DNA of 22,369 nucleotides from Bacillota bacterium (GCA_023391635.1 JAEWAQ010000020.1:1-22369); one strand, 5' to 3'; shown: positions 1-7,192, counted from the first letter of the stretch. Numbers and translations are program-made. The notes: generated by a model not told the origin, from the letters alone.

Positions 1-123
1 ATCTCCTTCGTCAGTTTTCGCCAACTTAACGATAGGAGTTTAATAGGATCGCTGACAAGTGCCTTTTGCATTTTACTTCGGCATTCTTACGCTGCAAATC
101 TCGGCATTTCTAGTATGCAATAA
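1..123 (+). other. Open frame entering from the left edge, uncertain
   Basis: The first reading frame is open from base 1 to a TAA at 121-123 (40 codons), and a terminator-like hairpin starts 13 bases later. This is what the 3' end of a truncated rightward gene would look like. The translated tail has no motif I recognise, and 40 open codons can easily occur by chance. The opposite strand also has an open frame leaving the window at the left edge, starting near base 72, without a convincing ribosome binding site. I cannot decide between them. Confidence 0.15.
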
Positions 124-135
124 ACAAGGTAAAAC

Positions 136-170
136 AGGACAGCCATCTAATATGGTTGTCCTTCATTTTT
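136..170. terminator. Rho-independent terminator, possibly bidirectional
   Basis: Arms AGGACAGCCAT (136-146) and ATGGTTGTCCT (152-162) pair over 11 positions with one G-U pair and a 5-base loop. On the plus strand the stem is followed by a short T-rich run. On the minus strand it is followed by GTTTTACC. It lies 12 bases beyond the stop of the leftward gene ending at 174, so it can end that transcript. It may also end any rightward gene entering from the left. Confidence 0.55.
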
Positions 171-173
171 GTA

Positions 174-1025
174 TCATTCACTTTCAATATTGTGATTCGA
201 GTGAACTAAAACTTTGTCTATATATTCATTCCAGTAGTTCTCCTCATCCCCCACTATCTGATGAAGCCAGAAATACATCATTACGATTTCAAGATATTGC
301 TTATTTCCTTTGATAAAAGCTTTATTTGAAATCCTTCTATATAGCGAATTCAAGTTAAACAAGTTGTTTTTTTGCTTATAATCATAATCATATTTCCAAT
401 ATGGACTGTCGCTCTTCTTCCTATGACTGACTGACCAGCTATCCATATTATCAGAGAAACGATGAACCCAATCGGCACAAAATGCCAAGATATCTACCTT
501 ATATTTCTGTCGCGTTTTTTCAACCCATTGATCAATTTCATCAGAGATCATTACATTATGTCTACCAACTTGTGAATCACTCTGAATATGATGATAATCC
601 TTGATAAACAAATACAGCATCTCTGTTTGATCTTTCAGAAAAGAATTCTTTTTTACCAGTTGAGCGTAGCAATCATAGGAAACACTTCTAAATTCACTGT
701 CTGAACTGTACAGGTAAAAAAGATCGTCCTTTTTAAGATAATTAATAATCATCCTCTCCAACTTTTTATTGTACTCTCCATATATTAGAACAAGCCATTC
801 CTGGATTTCCTCTTCATAATGAGAAATGCTCTTCTTATACTTATCAAGGCGCTCATTATTCAAAACTGTTTGTTCATCTAATTTCGTAATATCAAGGTAT
901 TGATTGAAATACTCAAACACATAGTTAACACAGGTCTTCATATTTTCCATGCGATTTGTAATATTAAACTCATTCAACTGGTCTTCCTTTTTCCTTTGGG
1001 CGATGTATTCCTCTATCGTCAACAT
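174..1025 (-). CDS. Hypothetical protein, 283 aa, in AT-rich cassette
   Basis: I do not recognise this family. The frame could start at 1064, but the ATG at 1025 is preferred: GGTGGTGA lies just upstream, and the protein then begins MLTIEEYIAQRKKEDQ. The sequence is rich in Tyr, Asn, Lys and Glu, appears largely helical, and shows no signal peptide, membrane segment or catalytic motif I can name. Tryptophan- and tyrosine-rich stretches occupy the last third. It follows the XRE/ImmA gene on the same strand after an 88-base gap containing a terminator, so its expression may be independent or dependent on read-through. Codon use is strongly AT-biased like its neighbours and unlike the genes right of 4300, suggesting shared transfer. 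It could be an effector or accessory protein of the cassette, which is inference from position only. Confidence 0.75.
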   Translation of the reverse strand: MLTIEEYIAQRKKEDQLNEFNITNRMENMKTCVNYVFEYFNQYLDITKLDEQTVLNNERLDKYKKSISHYEEEIQEWLVLIYGEYNKKLERMIINYLKKDDLFYLYSSDSEFRSVSYDCYAQLVKKNSFLKDQTEMLYLFIKDYHHIQSDSQVGRHNVMISDEIDQWVEKTRQKYKVDILAFCADWVHRFSDNMDSWSVSHRKKSDSPYWKYDYDYKQKNNLFNLNSLYRRISNKAFIKGNKQYLEIVMMYFWLHQIVGDEENYWNEYIDKVLVHSNHNIESE

Positions 1026-1066
1026 ATTTATCACCACCAGAATATTTTCCGAGTATAAGTACATGT

Positions 1067-1099
1067 AAAAAAGCTCCGTTCACCTTTGAACTGGAGCTT
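1067..1099 (-). terminator. Rho-independent terminator after the XRE/ImmA gene
   Basis: Read on the minus strand, the stem is AAGCTCC-A-GTTC / GAAC-GGAGCTT (one bulged A, 6-base loop), followed directly by TTTT. It lies 15 bases after the stop codon at 1114 and before the ribosome binding site of the next leftward gene, so it separates or attenuates expression between the two. Confidence 0.7.
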
Positions 1100-1113
1100 C
1101 TCATCGGTTCTTT

Positions 1114-2250
1114 TTATCTCTTAATCAACCTTATAGTAGGCTCAGGTTCGTTATGGTTTAAAGTGCCTTGGTCAAGATTGCAGAGCATTTCGATATATTC
1201 TTGAGGTACGGACATTTCCTGGATTATCTGCATCTCATTTTTAATTTGTTTTTCTAAAAGCATCAAAATACTTTTTCTTAAAACCACGGGTTCTTGCAAA
1301 GGAAATACATCATCCAGTGGCTCCTTTATCCTCATCTTCTTCATGGACATTTGTTTGACAAGAGATGTATATTTGCCCTCATCGATTAGTTCTAAATCTA
1401 AGCATCTATACAGCATCGCGGCAATTGAAACATTCCAATATTTTTTCAGCTCGACAAAGTGTAACAAAGATGTTGAGGTAACAGTCCTTGCAAATGCTTC
1501 TGCTGGCAACAACAACGCTGATGCAAACCGATTGGCCTGGTTCTCCATTTCCTTAAATTCAGTTCTATTGAGTACGTCCTGATTATGGATTTCCTTGTGC
1601 ATCAGTACGTGCCCTAACTCGTGAGCACCATCAAATTGCCTTCTGAATGCTGATTGCTTATCATTTCCGAGGAAAATAAACGGTCTTCCCTTGCGGTGCT
1701 GGCAAAAAGCATCCACTTTTTCACTGTCTGTATCGACTGAAAACACCATGACTCCGTTTCTTTCCAGCAAATGAACAATATTAGTAATTGGCTTATCTCC
1801 AACTTCCCAATAGTTACGCACTTTTTGGGCCAACTGTTCAATCGTGTTATTATCCCATTTTAAATTTTGATACTGAGGCAGATCAGGCAAATTTAGTTCT
1901 GGAAATTCAATATACTCGGATACATACTCATAAATATATCCAGCTAACAATGTCTTGTTATACTGGATCTCTTTGCTTTTCTTAGTTGCGGTGGCATTGG
2001 CACGGAAGAATGTATTCCCAACAAACTGCTCTTTGAATTCCCTATAAAAGAAGCTCTTCGGAAAATGAAGCGTATTAATTATTAGCATGATCGTTTCGGG
2101 TTTTGGAGTATGTTCTCCCAGCTCGAATTGGGATATCGCCTGTTTCGACACACCAATTCTATCTGCCAGGTCACTGATGGTTAACCCCCTTATCAAGCGT
2201 GCCTCCCGCAACCTTTTCGGGTTAAACTGCGGCTCTTGTTTAAGTATCAT
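1114..2250 (-). CDS. XRE-family regulator fused to ImmA/IrrE metallopeptidase
   Basis: The 378-aa protein has an N-terminal helix-turn-helix of the XRE/Cro type (about residues 11-66, with SKQAISQFELGEHTPKPET) and a COG2856/ImmA-IrrE zinc peptidase domain. The protease motif HELGH is at about 210-214 and a downstream E-N-Q-A-N-R-F-A helix (Glu about 236) supplies the likely third zinc ligand. Family members control phage, mobile-element or stress genes, often by cleaving or acting as repressors. Here both functions sit in one chain. The ATG at 2250 is chosen over an in-frame TTG at 2256 because AGGAG lies 9 bases upstream of the ATG. It is 31 bases downstream of the 226-aa gene and probably cotranscribed with it. 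The C-terminal 90 residues are unassigned. The target is not known; palindromes near 3035 and 3172 are candidate operators. Confidence 0.9.
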   Translation of the reverse strand: MILKQEPQFNPKRLREARLIRGLTISDLADRIGVSKQAISQFELGEHTPKPETIMLIINTLHFPKSFFYREFKEQFVGNTFFRANATATKKSKEIQYNKTLLAGYIYEYVSEYIEFPELNLPDLPQYQNLKWDNNTIEQLAQKVRNYWEVGDKPITNIVHLLERNGVMVFSVDTDSEKVDAFCQHRKGRPFIFLGNDKQSAFRRQFDGAHELGHVLMHKEIHNQDVLNRTEFKEMENQANRFASALLLPAEAFARTVTSTSLLHFVELKKYWNVSIAAMLYRCLDLELIDEGKYTSLVKQMSMKKMRIKEPLDDVFPLQEPVVLRKSILMLLEKQIKNEMQIIQEMSVPQEYIEMLCNLDQGTLNHNEPEPTIRLIKR

Positions 2251-2281
2251 ATTCAAAAACTCCTAATCTTCGTTAGTCCCT

Positions 2282-2962
2282 CTAAGTTGTTGGGTTCTTT
2301 ATTTTAATTAGAATATCGCTTTCTTCCTTTTGTAATTTAGGTCGAGGCTCGATATCAGACGCTTTGTAATTGTTTAATGGTATAATATCTTTTGTATTAC
2401 GGATAATGGACTCTGTTATATCCTCCTTATAAATCCAATCTTCTTGATCAGGTCTTAACGCGCCTTCATGAATTAGATCGCTATCTCTGTCATAGCTAAC
2501 AATGATTCCAAACGGCTGGTTTTCGAAACCGAGCATTAAAGATTGTTGATAAACCGTATCTCCCAACAACTCCTCCTTGGGCGCTCCCATTTCCAGGAGC
2601 CGATCAAAGTTTGATGAAGCAAAATCTCCACGGTATCCGCTCGGATTAAATATGTACTTGCTTTTCGGGAGTTTAGACACCAAGATGAATATGTTTCTAA
2701 TCGTATCCTGGAGTACGATATATGGGTGAAATCCAGCTTTCTTCTTAAAAACTTTCATTTGCGTATGTGGATTGCTCAGAATCATTTTCTCGACATGCGT
2801 ATTAACTGCATCGTATTGTAGCCGTGGAGCATACGTATCCGTAGTGAAGGTTGGAATCAATGACCTTAACGCCTCATACTCTTTTTTGCCCTCTTGAATA
2901 CCTCTTACGATCAGGCTTCTTTGCTCGTTCAACAGCATGCACTTTTCAATATAAGCGTTCAT
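2282..2962 (-). CDS. Hypothetical protein, 226 aa, first gene of XRE/ImmA operon
   Basis: I do not recognise the family. The ATG at 2962 is chosen because GGAGG lies 7 bases upstream; an in-frame TTG at 2968 would sit on top of that site. The protein is mixed and probably soluble: an N-terminal charged helix (MNAYIEKCMLLNEQRSLIV), a middle with hydrophobic strands (residues about 80-105), and a Lys/Glu-rich tail. There is no signal peptide, membrane span or nucleotide-binding motif. It leads the leftward operon from a good promoter at 2995-3024, with the XRE/ImmA gene 31 bases behind. Genes paired with XRE/ImmA proteins are often toxins, substrates or sensors, so such a role is possible but unproven. 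Confidence 0.75.
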   Translation of the reverse strand: MNAYIEKCMLLNEQRSLIVRGIQEGKKEYEALRSLIPTFTTDTYAPRLQYDAVNTHVEKMILSNPHTQMKVFKKKAGFHPYIVLQDTIRNIFILVSKLPKSKYIFNPSGYRGDFASSNFDRLLEMGAPKEELLGDTVYQQSLMLGFENQPFGIIVSYDRDSDLIHEGALRPDQEDWIYKEDITESIIRNTKDIIPLNNYKASDIEPRPKLQKEESDILIKIKNPTT

Positions 2963-2994
2963 CGACAAACCTCCACTCTCTTATTGCTACAATC

Positions 2995-3024
2995 ATTATT
3001 TACCTTTTTCATTTATTTGTCAAG
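2995..3024 (-). promoter_or_regulatory. Leftward sigma-A-type promoter of the XRE/ImmA operon
   Basis: On the minus strand a perfect TTGACA (3019-3024) is followed after 18 bases by AATAAT (2995-3000, five of six matches). The predicted transcript starts about 25 bases before the GGAGG of the 226-aa gene. The promoter is flanked upstream by a perfect inverted repeat at 3035-3053. Confidence 0.6.
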
Positions 3025-3034
3025 TAATATCGAA

Positions 3035-3053
3035 TTTCCTTTGAAAAAGGAAA
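3035..3053. promoter_or_regulatory. Perfect 8-bp inverted repeat, candidate operator
   Basis: TTTCCTTT and AAAGGAAA surround GAA, forming a perfect inverted repeat 10 bases upstream of the leftward -35 box. TTGTCAAG occurs on both sides (3018 and 3055). Position and symmetry suit a binding site for the XRE regulator, but no binding consensus is known to me. There is no T-run, so it is not a terminator. Confidence 0.35.
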
Positions 3054-3171
3054 GTTGTCAAGGTATTTCATTAAAAACGTCCAAAATAATCAATGTACTT
3101 CAATAACAAGAGAATTAAGCAAACTCCAAAAAAACATTGGAATTACTTGGCTCTAATACATCACCTATTGT

Positions 3172-3211
3172 TTGTTGATAAACGACTTTATTAACAACCC
3201 TCTGCTACAAT
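3172..3211 (+). promoter_or_regulatory. 26-bp near-palindrome and -10 box of the 166-aa gene
   Basis: TTGTTGATAAA (3172-3182) and TTTATTAACAA (3187-3197) match as inverted repeats in 10 of 11 positions around a CGAC spacer. TACAAT at 3206-3211 is a plausible -10 box for the gene starting at 3235. No good -35 hexamer lies at 17 bases, so the promoter may be weak or regulated. The palindrome covers the region where RNA polymerase would contact the -35 area, fitting repression by the divergent XRE protein. Confidence 0.45.
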
Positions 3212-3234
3212 AATCATTGGAGGGAAGTAATTAC

Positions 3235-3735
3235 ATGAAAAAGATAACTCTTGAAAACTATTACTCTGCTGATGAAACCACTCAATTTTTCGGGAAATTG
3301 AACACTACGACAGGAAAATTAGAGCCAATCACAGAGAAAAACTACATAGAATCCATTCAAGACATATGCCTGAATGAACAGGTTCCAGAAAAAATTAAAT
3401 CATTATTTGAACCAGCATTAGCATTGTATGCCTATGGATATTTGTACTGGACTTTTTTCACTTTAGCAAATGAACAAGCGATTAAAGCCTTTGAAGCGGC
3501 TATATCGTATAAACATGAAGAAGCCGCAGGTGCAAATGTGGATTCCAATGGGATAGATGTGGGGTTGTCTAAAAAGATTAACAACTTAGTTAAACGGCGA
3601 GTGATACATCGAAGTAGAAAAGATTACTACCATACTTTGCGGAAGTTCAACCACCCTAACGAACAACATATATTTGGACACAACAATGAAGCGTTGAGAA
3701 ATATTGCAAATGCATTAAATGAACTATTCGCTTAA
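3235..3735 (+). CDS. Hypothetical protein, 166 aa, divergent from XRE/ImmA operon
   Basis: The start is the ATG at 3235, with GGAGGG at 3219-3224; an in-frame TTG at 3217 overlaps that site and is rejected. The protein resembles uncharacterised helical proteins in which a central segment (ALYAYGYLYWTFFTLANEQ, then AIKAFEAAI) is followed by a Lys/Arg-rich helix and a tail with RKFNHPN and a late GHNNEALRNIANALNELF helix. An R-x4-H element (RKDYYH) and histidines near the C-terminus recall HEPN-type RNases, but spacing and fold cannot be judged by eye, so this is a weak suggestion. There is no signal peptide; the aromatic central stretch may be buried rather than membrane-spanning. It is monocistronic, with a palindrome upstream and a terminator 5 bases after the stop. 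Confidence 0.75.
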   Translation: MKKITLENYYSADETTQFFGKLNTTTGKLEPITEKNYIESIQDICLNEQVPEKIKSLFEPALALYAYGYLYWTFFTLANEQAIKAFEAAISYKHEEAAGANVDSNGIDVGLSKKINNLVKRRVIHRSRKDYYHTLRKFNHPNEQHIFGHNNEALRNIANALNELFA

Positions 3736-3740
3736 TAAGA

Positions 3741-3769
3741 AGCCAGAGATATGGAATCCCTGGTTTTTT
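3741..3769 (+). terminator. Rho-independent terminator of the 166-aa gene
   Basis: CCAGAGAT (3743-3750) and ATCCCTGG (3756-3763) pair with one A-C mismatch and a 5-base loop, followed by six T. It begins 5 bases past the TAA stop. Confidence 0.7.
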
Positions 3770-4220
3770 ATGTATCGGTATGATCCAAGAATAAGCTTCT
3801 TAATGCTCCAAACTTTAACTCCCTTCCCTATCCCCGCTATCCCAAAACCCTGCTACTTTGTAATCAAATAAAAATTGCCGTCTCAAAACTTGCCCTTCTC
3901 CAACACGCCCCCATCCCTTGCCCCACAAGGCTTCAACGCCAATTCTGAGATAAAAATTAGTGTCCCAAAATCGCTGAGAAAACGACCTGATAACTGGAAA
4001 GGAACTGGTTGAATTGTGAACGAAACGAGATAATAATTACAGGGTAAGAGCAGGGAAACGATCAGGGGAAAAGCTGGGATCAGGTTTTCAAACGCCTGGG
4101 GAAGCGCTTGAGTCAAAGCTTGAGAAAATCCTCCCCCACATCCCCTAAACCTGGGTTTTCGCTTGAGTAAAGAATTCGAGATTTGACCGAAAAATCCCTG
4201 CTTTTGTCGCCGCGGCGGAG
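3770..4220. other. Gene-free convergent intergenic stretch with degenerate repeats
   Basis: I see no credible gene here; the longest frames lack ribosome binding sites and family resemblance. Composition shifts from AT-rich to mixed. GCTTGAG recurs at 4106, 4118 and 4161. The palindrome-containing 10-mer GAAGCGCTTG occurs at 4101 and again at 4233. Loosely repeated G-run/A-run words (GGGAAACGATCAGG, GGGAAAAGCTGGGATCAGG) fill 4050-4090. This is probably the junction between the AT-rich cassette and the backbone. Confidence 0.5.
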
Positions 4221-4271
4221 AAAAAGACTGGAGAAGCGCTTGGGGAAAGACTCGTGCGGTTTCCAGTCTTT
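4221..4271 (-). terminator. Terminator downstream of the TrmH-family gene
   Basis: AAAGACTGGA (4223-4232) and TCCAGTCTTT (4262-4271) are perfect inverted repeats. Read leftward, the stem ends in CTTTTTCTCC, a usable T-run. A second AAAGACT at 4246-4252 can pair with the same right arm, giving an alternative, shorter hairpin. It lies about 60 bases past the methyltransferase stop at 4334. Confidence 0.5.
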
Positions 4272-4281
4272 GTGAGTTGGT

Positions 4282-4331
4282 GGACAGTTATTTTTATTCA
4301 GGGACAGTTATTGTGGAATTGGACAGGAATT
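4282..4331. repeat. Three GGACAG words at about 20-bp spacing
   Basis: GGACAGTTATT occurs at 4282-4292 and 4302-4312, and GGACAGGAATT at 4321-4331, spaced 20 and 19 bases. They fill the gap between the methyltransferase stop and its terminator. It may be a degenerate tandem repeat or part of a dispersed intergenic element; function is unknown. Confidence 0.45.
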
Positions 4332-4333
4332 TT

Positions 4334-5224
4334 TTATTTGTTAAACATCCGCTGCCGCTGCGCCTCGAACAACAGCACGGTCGCGGCCATGGCAACGTTC
4401 AGCGATTCGGCGTGGCCCGTCATCGGGATAATGATATGTTCGCTCACGCTGGCAGACACAGCCGTAGACAGTCCGCTGCCTTCGTTGCCGAAGACGAGCC
4501 AGACGCCGCGGCGGAAGTCACACTCATAGCACGAATGTGCTGCTTGCAGACTGGTGCCGACAACGTCGATGCCTCGTTCTTGCGCTTGCGGCAACAACTC
4601 CGTGAGGTCCGCTTCGATGACCGGAACGTGAAATAACGCCCCCATCGTGGCGCGGAGCGTCTTCGCATTGTAGATGTCGGCGGTGCCGCGGCCGAGTACG
4701 ACCGCTGTCGCACCGCAAGCGGCCGCGCTGCGGACGATCGTGCCGACGTTGCCGGGGTCCTGCACACCGTCCAGCACGGCCACGAGCGCCGAGTCCCGGT
4801 CCATCATCGCCTGGAACACCGCTGGCACAGGCATCCTCGGCCGAGTCCCGGCTACGGCGAACACTGGCTGCGGCGTTTCCGATTGGCTGCACTTGGCGAT
4901 CACTTCTGGCGACACGGGAATCCAAGCCGGGCGAAGACGAGCCGCGCCGCTGTTTTGCGCCAAATCGGCCGATTGGTCTGCACCTTCCGATGCCCCCGCT
5001 TCACTTGCACCAGCCCATGCCGACAGTTCCGCCGGCACGCCAACTCCAGCGTCATAAGCCACGCATTCAAGCGGCCATCCCGCCATCAGCGCTTCCTTCA
5101 CCAGGTGAATGCCTTCCAGCAGGAACTTGCCTTCCCGTTCGCGATATTTGCGTTCCGTCAGCTTCGCCCATGTTTTCACACGGGGATTCGCCGCCGAAGC
5201 GATATAGCTTTCATGATTCGGCAT
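4334..5224 (-). CDS. TrmH/SpoU-family RNA 2'-O-ribose methyltransferase
   Basis: The 296-aa protein is a SPOUT-class, S-adenosylmethionine-dependent 2'-O-ribose methyltransferase, probably acting on rRNA. The N-terminal region (SAANPRVKTWAKLTERKYR, then GKFLLEGIHLVKEAL) is the SpoU substrate-binding domain. The C-terminal domain shows motif 1 (DGVQDPGNVGTIVRSAAA), motif 2 (VFGNEGSGLS) and motif 3 (IPMTGHAESLNVAMAATVLL), forming the knotted SAM site. An Ala/Gly/Ser-rich insertion of about 35 residues (around 72-105) separates the two domains and is probably a flexible loop. Its start overlaps the end of the K+ regulator gene by 14 bases, so translation is coupled. It resembles B. subtilis YsgA, but which nucleotide it modifies cannot be read from sequence. 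Confidence 0.92.
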   Translation of the reverse strand: MPNHESYIASAANPRVKTWAKLTERKYREREGKFLLEGIHLVKEALMAGWPLECVAYDAGVGVPAELSAWAGASEAGASEGADQSADLAQNSGAARLRPAWIPVSPEVIAKCSQSETPQPVFAVAGTRPRMPVPAVFQAMMDRDSALVAVLDGVQDPGNVGTIVRSAAACGATAVVLGRGTADIYNAKTLRATMGALFHVPVIEADLTELLPQAQERGIDVVGTSLQAAHSCYECDFRRGVWLVFGNEGSGLSTAVSASVSEHIIIPMTGHAESLNVAMAATVLLFEAQRQRMFNK

Positions 5225-5876
5225 AGGCCTGCTCCATCTTCGTCAATTGATCGTTGCGGCCGACGATGACGAGTACATCCTGCGCTTCGATCGGCTCGTC
5301 CGCGCGCGGCGTGATGTTCATTTGGCCGTCGCGCTTCACCGCCAGCACGTTGCAATTGTACTTGACCCGGATATCGAGCTGCTTCAGATTCTGACCGACC
5401 ATGACGGACGGCGCCTTCATCTCCACGATGCTGTATTCCGGCGAAAGTTCTATATGCTCCAGAATGTTTGGCGAGATCAATTGATGGGCGACGCGCAGCC
5501 CCATGTCCCGCTCCGGGAACACGACCTTATCCGCGCCGATCTTGTGCAGCACCTTGCCGTGAAGCTCATTCTGAGCCTTGACAATAATAGAAGGAACGCC
5601 TAAATCCTTCAAGATCAACGTCGTCAAAATGCTCGATTGGATATCCTGGCCGATCGCCACGACGACAACGTCGAAATTGCGAATGCCGAGCGCCCGCATC
5701 GCTTCCTCGTCGGTCGAATTCGCCGACACGGCATGCGTCACGGTGTTCGCCACCGCTTGCACCCGCTCCTCGCTCTCGTCGACCGCTAGCACCTCGTACC
5801 CCATTTTCGACAAGTATCCGGCCAGACTCGAACCGAACCGGCCCAATCCGATTACAGCAAACTGCTTCTTCGCCAT
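5211..5876 (-). CDS. KtrA/KtrC-type RCK regulatory subunit of K+ transporter
   Basis: The 221-aa cytoplasmic protein has an N-terminal RCK/TrkA-N Rossmann domain (residues about 5-125) with the nucleotide-binding GLGRFGSSLAGYL and a conserved acidic VDESEERV, then a TrkA-C domain (about 135-219). Length and sequence match B. subtilis KtrA and KtrC, which form ATP/ADP- and c-di-AMP-sensing octameric rings gating the KtrB or KtrD membrane subunit. I cannot tell KtrA from KtrC, and the membrane partner is not in the window. GGGGAG lies 8 bases before the ATG. It follows the PhnM gene by 19 bases and overlaps the methyltransferase gene, implying one leftward transcript. Confidence 0.93.
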   Translation of the reverse strand: MAKKQFAVIGLGRFGSSLAGYLSKMGYEVLAVDESEERVQAVANTVTHAVSANSTDEEAMRALGIRNFDVVVVAIGQDIQSSILTTLILKDLGVPSIIVKAQNELHGKVLHKIGADKVVFPERDMGLRVAHQLISPNILEHIELSPEYSIVEMKAPSVMVGQNLKQLDIRVKYNCNVLAVKRDGQMNITPRADEPIEAQDVLVIVGRNDQLTKMEQAYAES

Positions 5877-5895
5877 CCATCTCTCCCCTTCCCGA

Positions 5896-7059
5896 TCAAT
5901 ACCTGTATCTGCCCTCGTGTACGACGATGCCGTCCACGACCGTCGCCGCGACGAGCGGTACGTCCCGCCACTGGCGCACGACGATCAGGTCGGCGGCTTT
6001 GCCTGGCTCGATCGAGCCAATCTCGCTCCCGCGTCCGATCGCTTGGGCCGGATGCAGCGTCCCCATCGCCGTCGCAGCTTCCAGCGGTACGCCCTGCCGA
6101 TGCAATTCGAAGATCGCATGCAGCAGCGAAGCCGGATGATAGTCCGAGCAGAGGATGTTCGCCGCGCCAGCGCGAATCGCGTCAGCCGCGTTCAGGTTGC
6201 CGTCATGCGATCCGCCGCGAACGACGTTTGGCGCCCCTACGCACACGTGCATCCCGCGTTCGGTCGCGTACTTCGCCGTATCCAGGTTGAGCGGGAATTC
6301 CGATATGCCTGCATGGAAACCTTGCGACCGCTCCACGGCCTCCCGCGAATCGTCATCATGCGAACCGACCGCGATTCCCAGCCCTCTCGCCTTGGCGGTC
6401 AACGCCCGGAGCGCACCCCAATCGATCAGCCCCCGACGATCAGCCAAGTCCGCCACGATCCGCTCGACTTCCTCCGGTCCGACGCCCTGGTTCTTCATCA
6501 CATATCGCTGAAATGCGCCGGGACGGCGGTATTGCCCGATGCCGGGCGCGTGGTCCATCAGCGACAAATAATCGATCGCGTCTTCTCCTATGAGCCTCCG
6601 TGCAAGCGCCAATCCGGTCAGATGCGACACCTCATAGCGCAGGTGAATGCCATGCCGGATCATCGCATGCTCCTCGCGGCAAGCGCGGATCAAATCGATC
6701 ATCTCCGCGACCAGATGCTCTCCACGCAAGCTGAGCCCGACGCCGAGCGACAGCGAATGCAGCATCGTCGTAATCCCGTGGCCCGCCAACTTTTTCTCGA
6801 ACTGCATGAATGCCATCGCCATCGGAAACAGTGTGTTCGGGCGCGGCTCCGTCTCTTTCTCGATCGCATCGCAGTGCAGGTCGATCAACCCAGGCAGTAC
6901 CCAACCGCCTTCCGCGTCCAGCACCGTGTCGCCCGGCTGCGTCCATTCCGCGAAGCCAGTCCCGATCGCCGCGATGCGCCCGCCTTCCGCGATGACGTCC
7001 GCCTCGATGACTTCATGCGGCAGCACCGCACGTCCCCCGCACACGATCAACCGGCCCAT
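5896..7059 (-). CDS. phnM: PhnM-type ribose 1-methylphosphonate triphosphate diphosphohydrolase
   Basis: This amidohydrolase-superfamily enzyme resembles PhnM, which removes diphosphate from alpha-D-ribose 1-methylphosphonate 5-triphosphate in the C-P lyase pathway. Visible features are the metal-binding strand VLPGLIDLHCDAIEKETEPRP, HGITTMLHSLSLG, an Asp-rich SHDDDS loop, EFPLNLDTAKYA, GAPNVVRGGSHDGN and the late CSDYHPASLL; the last two are PhnM hallmarks. I chose the ATG at 7059 (387 aa, beginning MGRLIVCGGRAVLP) because family members start here and a promoter (7091-7119) would place the upstream ATG at 7092 inside its -10 box. The 7092 start (398 aa) remains possible, since neither has a strong ribosome binding site. 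No other phn gene is visible, so it is either an orphan or acts on a related phosphorylated substrate. Confidence 0.88.
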   Translation of the reverse strand: MGRLIVCGGRAVLPHEVIEADVIAEGGRIAAIGTGFAEWTQPGDTVLDAEGGWVLPGLIDLHCDAIEKETEPRPNTLFPMAMAFMQFEKKLAGHGITTMLHSLSLGVGLSLRGEHLVAEMIDLIRACREEHAMIRHGIHLRYEVSHLTGLALARRLIGEDAIDYLSLMDHAPGIGQYRRPGAFQRYVMKNQGVGPEEVERIVADLADRRGLIDWGALRALTAKARGLGIAVGSHDDDSREAVERSQGFHAGISEFPLNLDTAKYATERGMHVCVGAPNVVRGGSHDGNLNAADAIRAGAANILCSDYHPASLLHAIFELHRQGVPLEAATAMGTLHPAQAIGRGSEIGSIEPGKAADLIVVRQWRDVPLVAATVVDGIVVHEGRYRY

Positions 7060-7090
7060 TCCGATCACATCCGTTTCACGCATTTCCCCC

Positions 7091-7119
7091 ATTTTACATT
7101 TATCAATTCATGATCTCAA
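7091..7119 (-). promoter_or_regulatory. Leftward promoter of phnM
   Basis: TTGAGA (7114-7119) and TAAAAT (7091-7096) on the minus strand are 17 bases apart, each matching consensus in five of six positions. Transcription would begin near 7084, downstream of the first possible ATG. Confidence 0.5.
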
Positions 7120-7163
7120 CAGGAGGAAGTGCGCATATACATGCTTGAAAGGAAAATTTCCAA

Positions 7164-7192
7164 TTGTATATTCGACAAAATGCTGATAGAAT
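7164..7192 (+). promoter_or_regulatory. Possible rightward promoter of the TM2 gene pair
   Basis: TTGTAT (7164-7169) and TAGAAT (7187-7192) are spaced by 17 bases. The -10 box is good and the -35 box weak. It lies about 37 bases upstream of the GAGGTGA ribosome binding site. Confidence 0.4.

Noticed and set aside
3883..4116. Leftward 77-codon frame in the gene-free gap
   Set aside because: It has no ribosome binding site or recognisable motif, and it lies in repeat-rich sequence.
5578..7113. Long rightward open frame of 511 codons opposite phnM and ktrA
   Set aside because: It is antisense to well-recognised genes; its length reflects GC-rich codon bias, and its translation is low-complexity Arg/His/Pro-rich.
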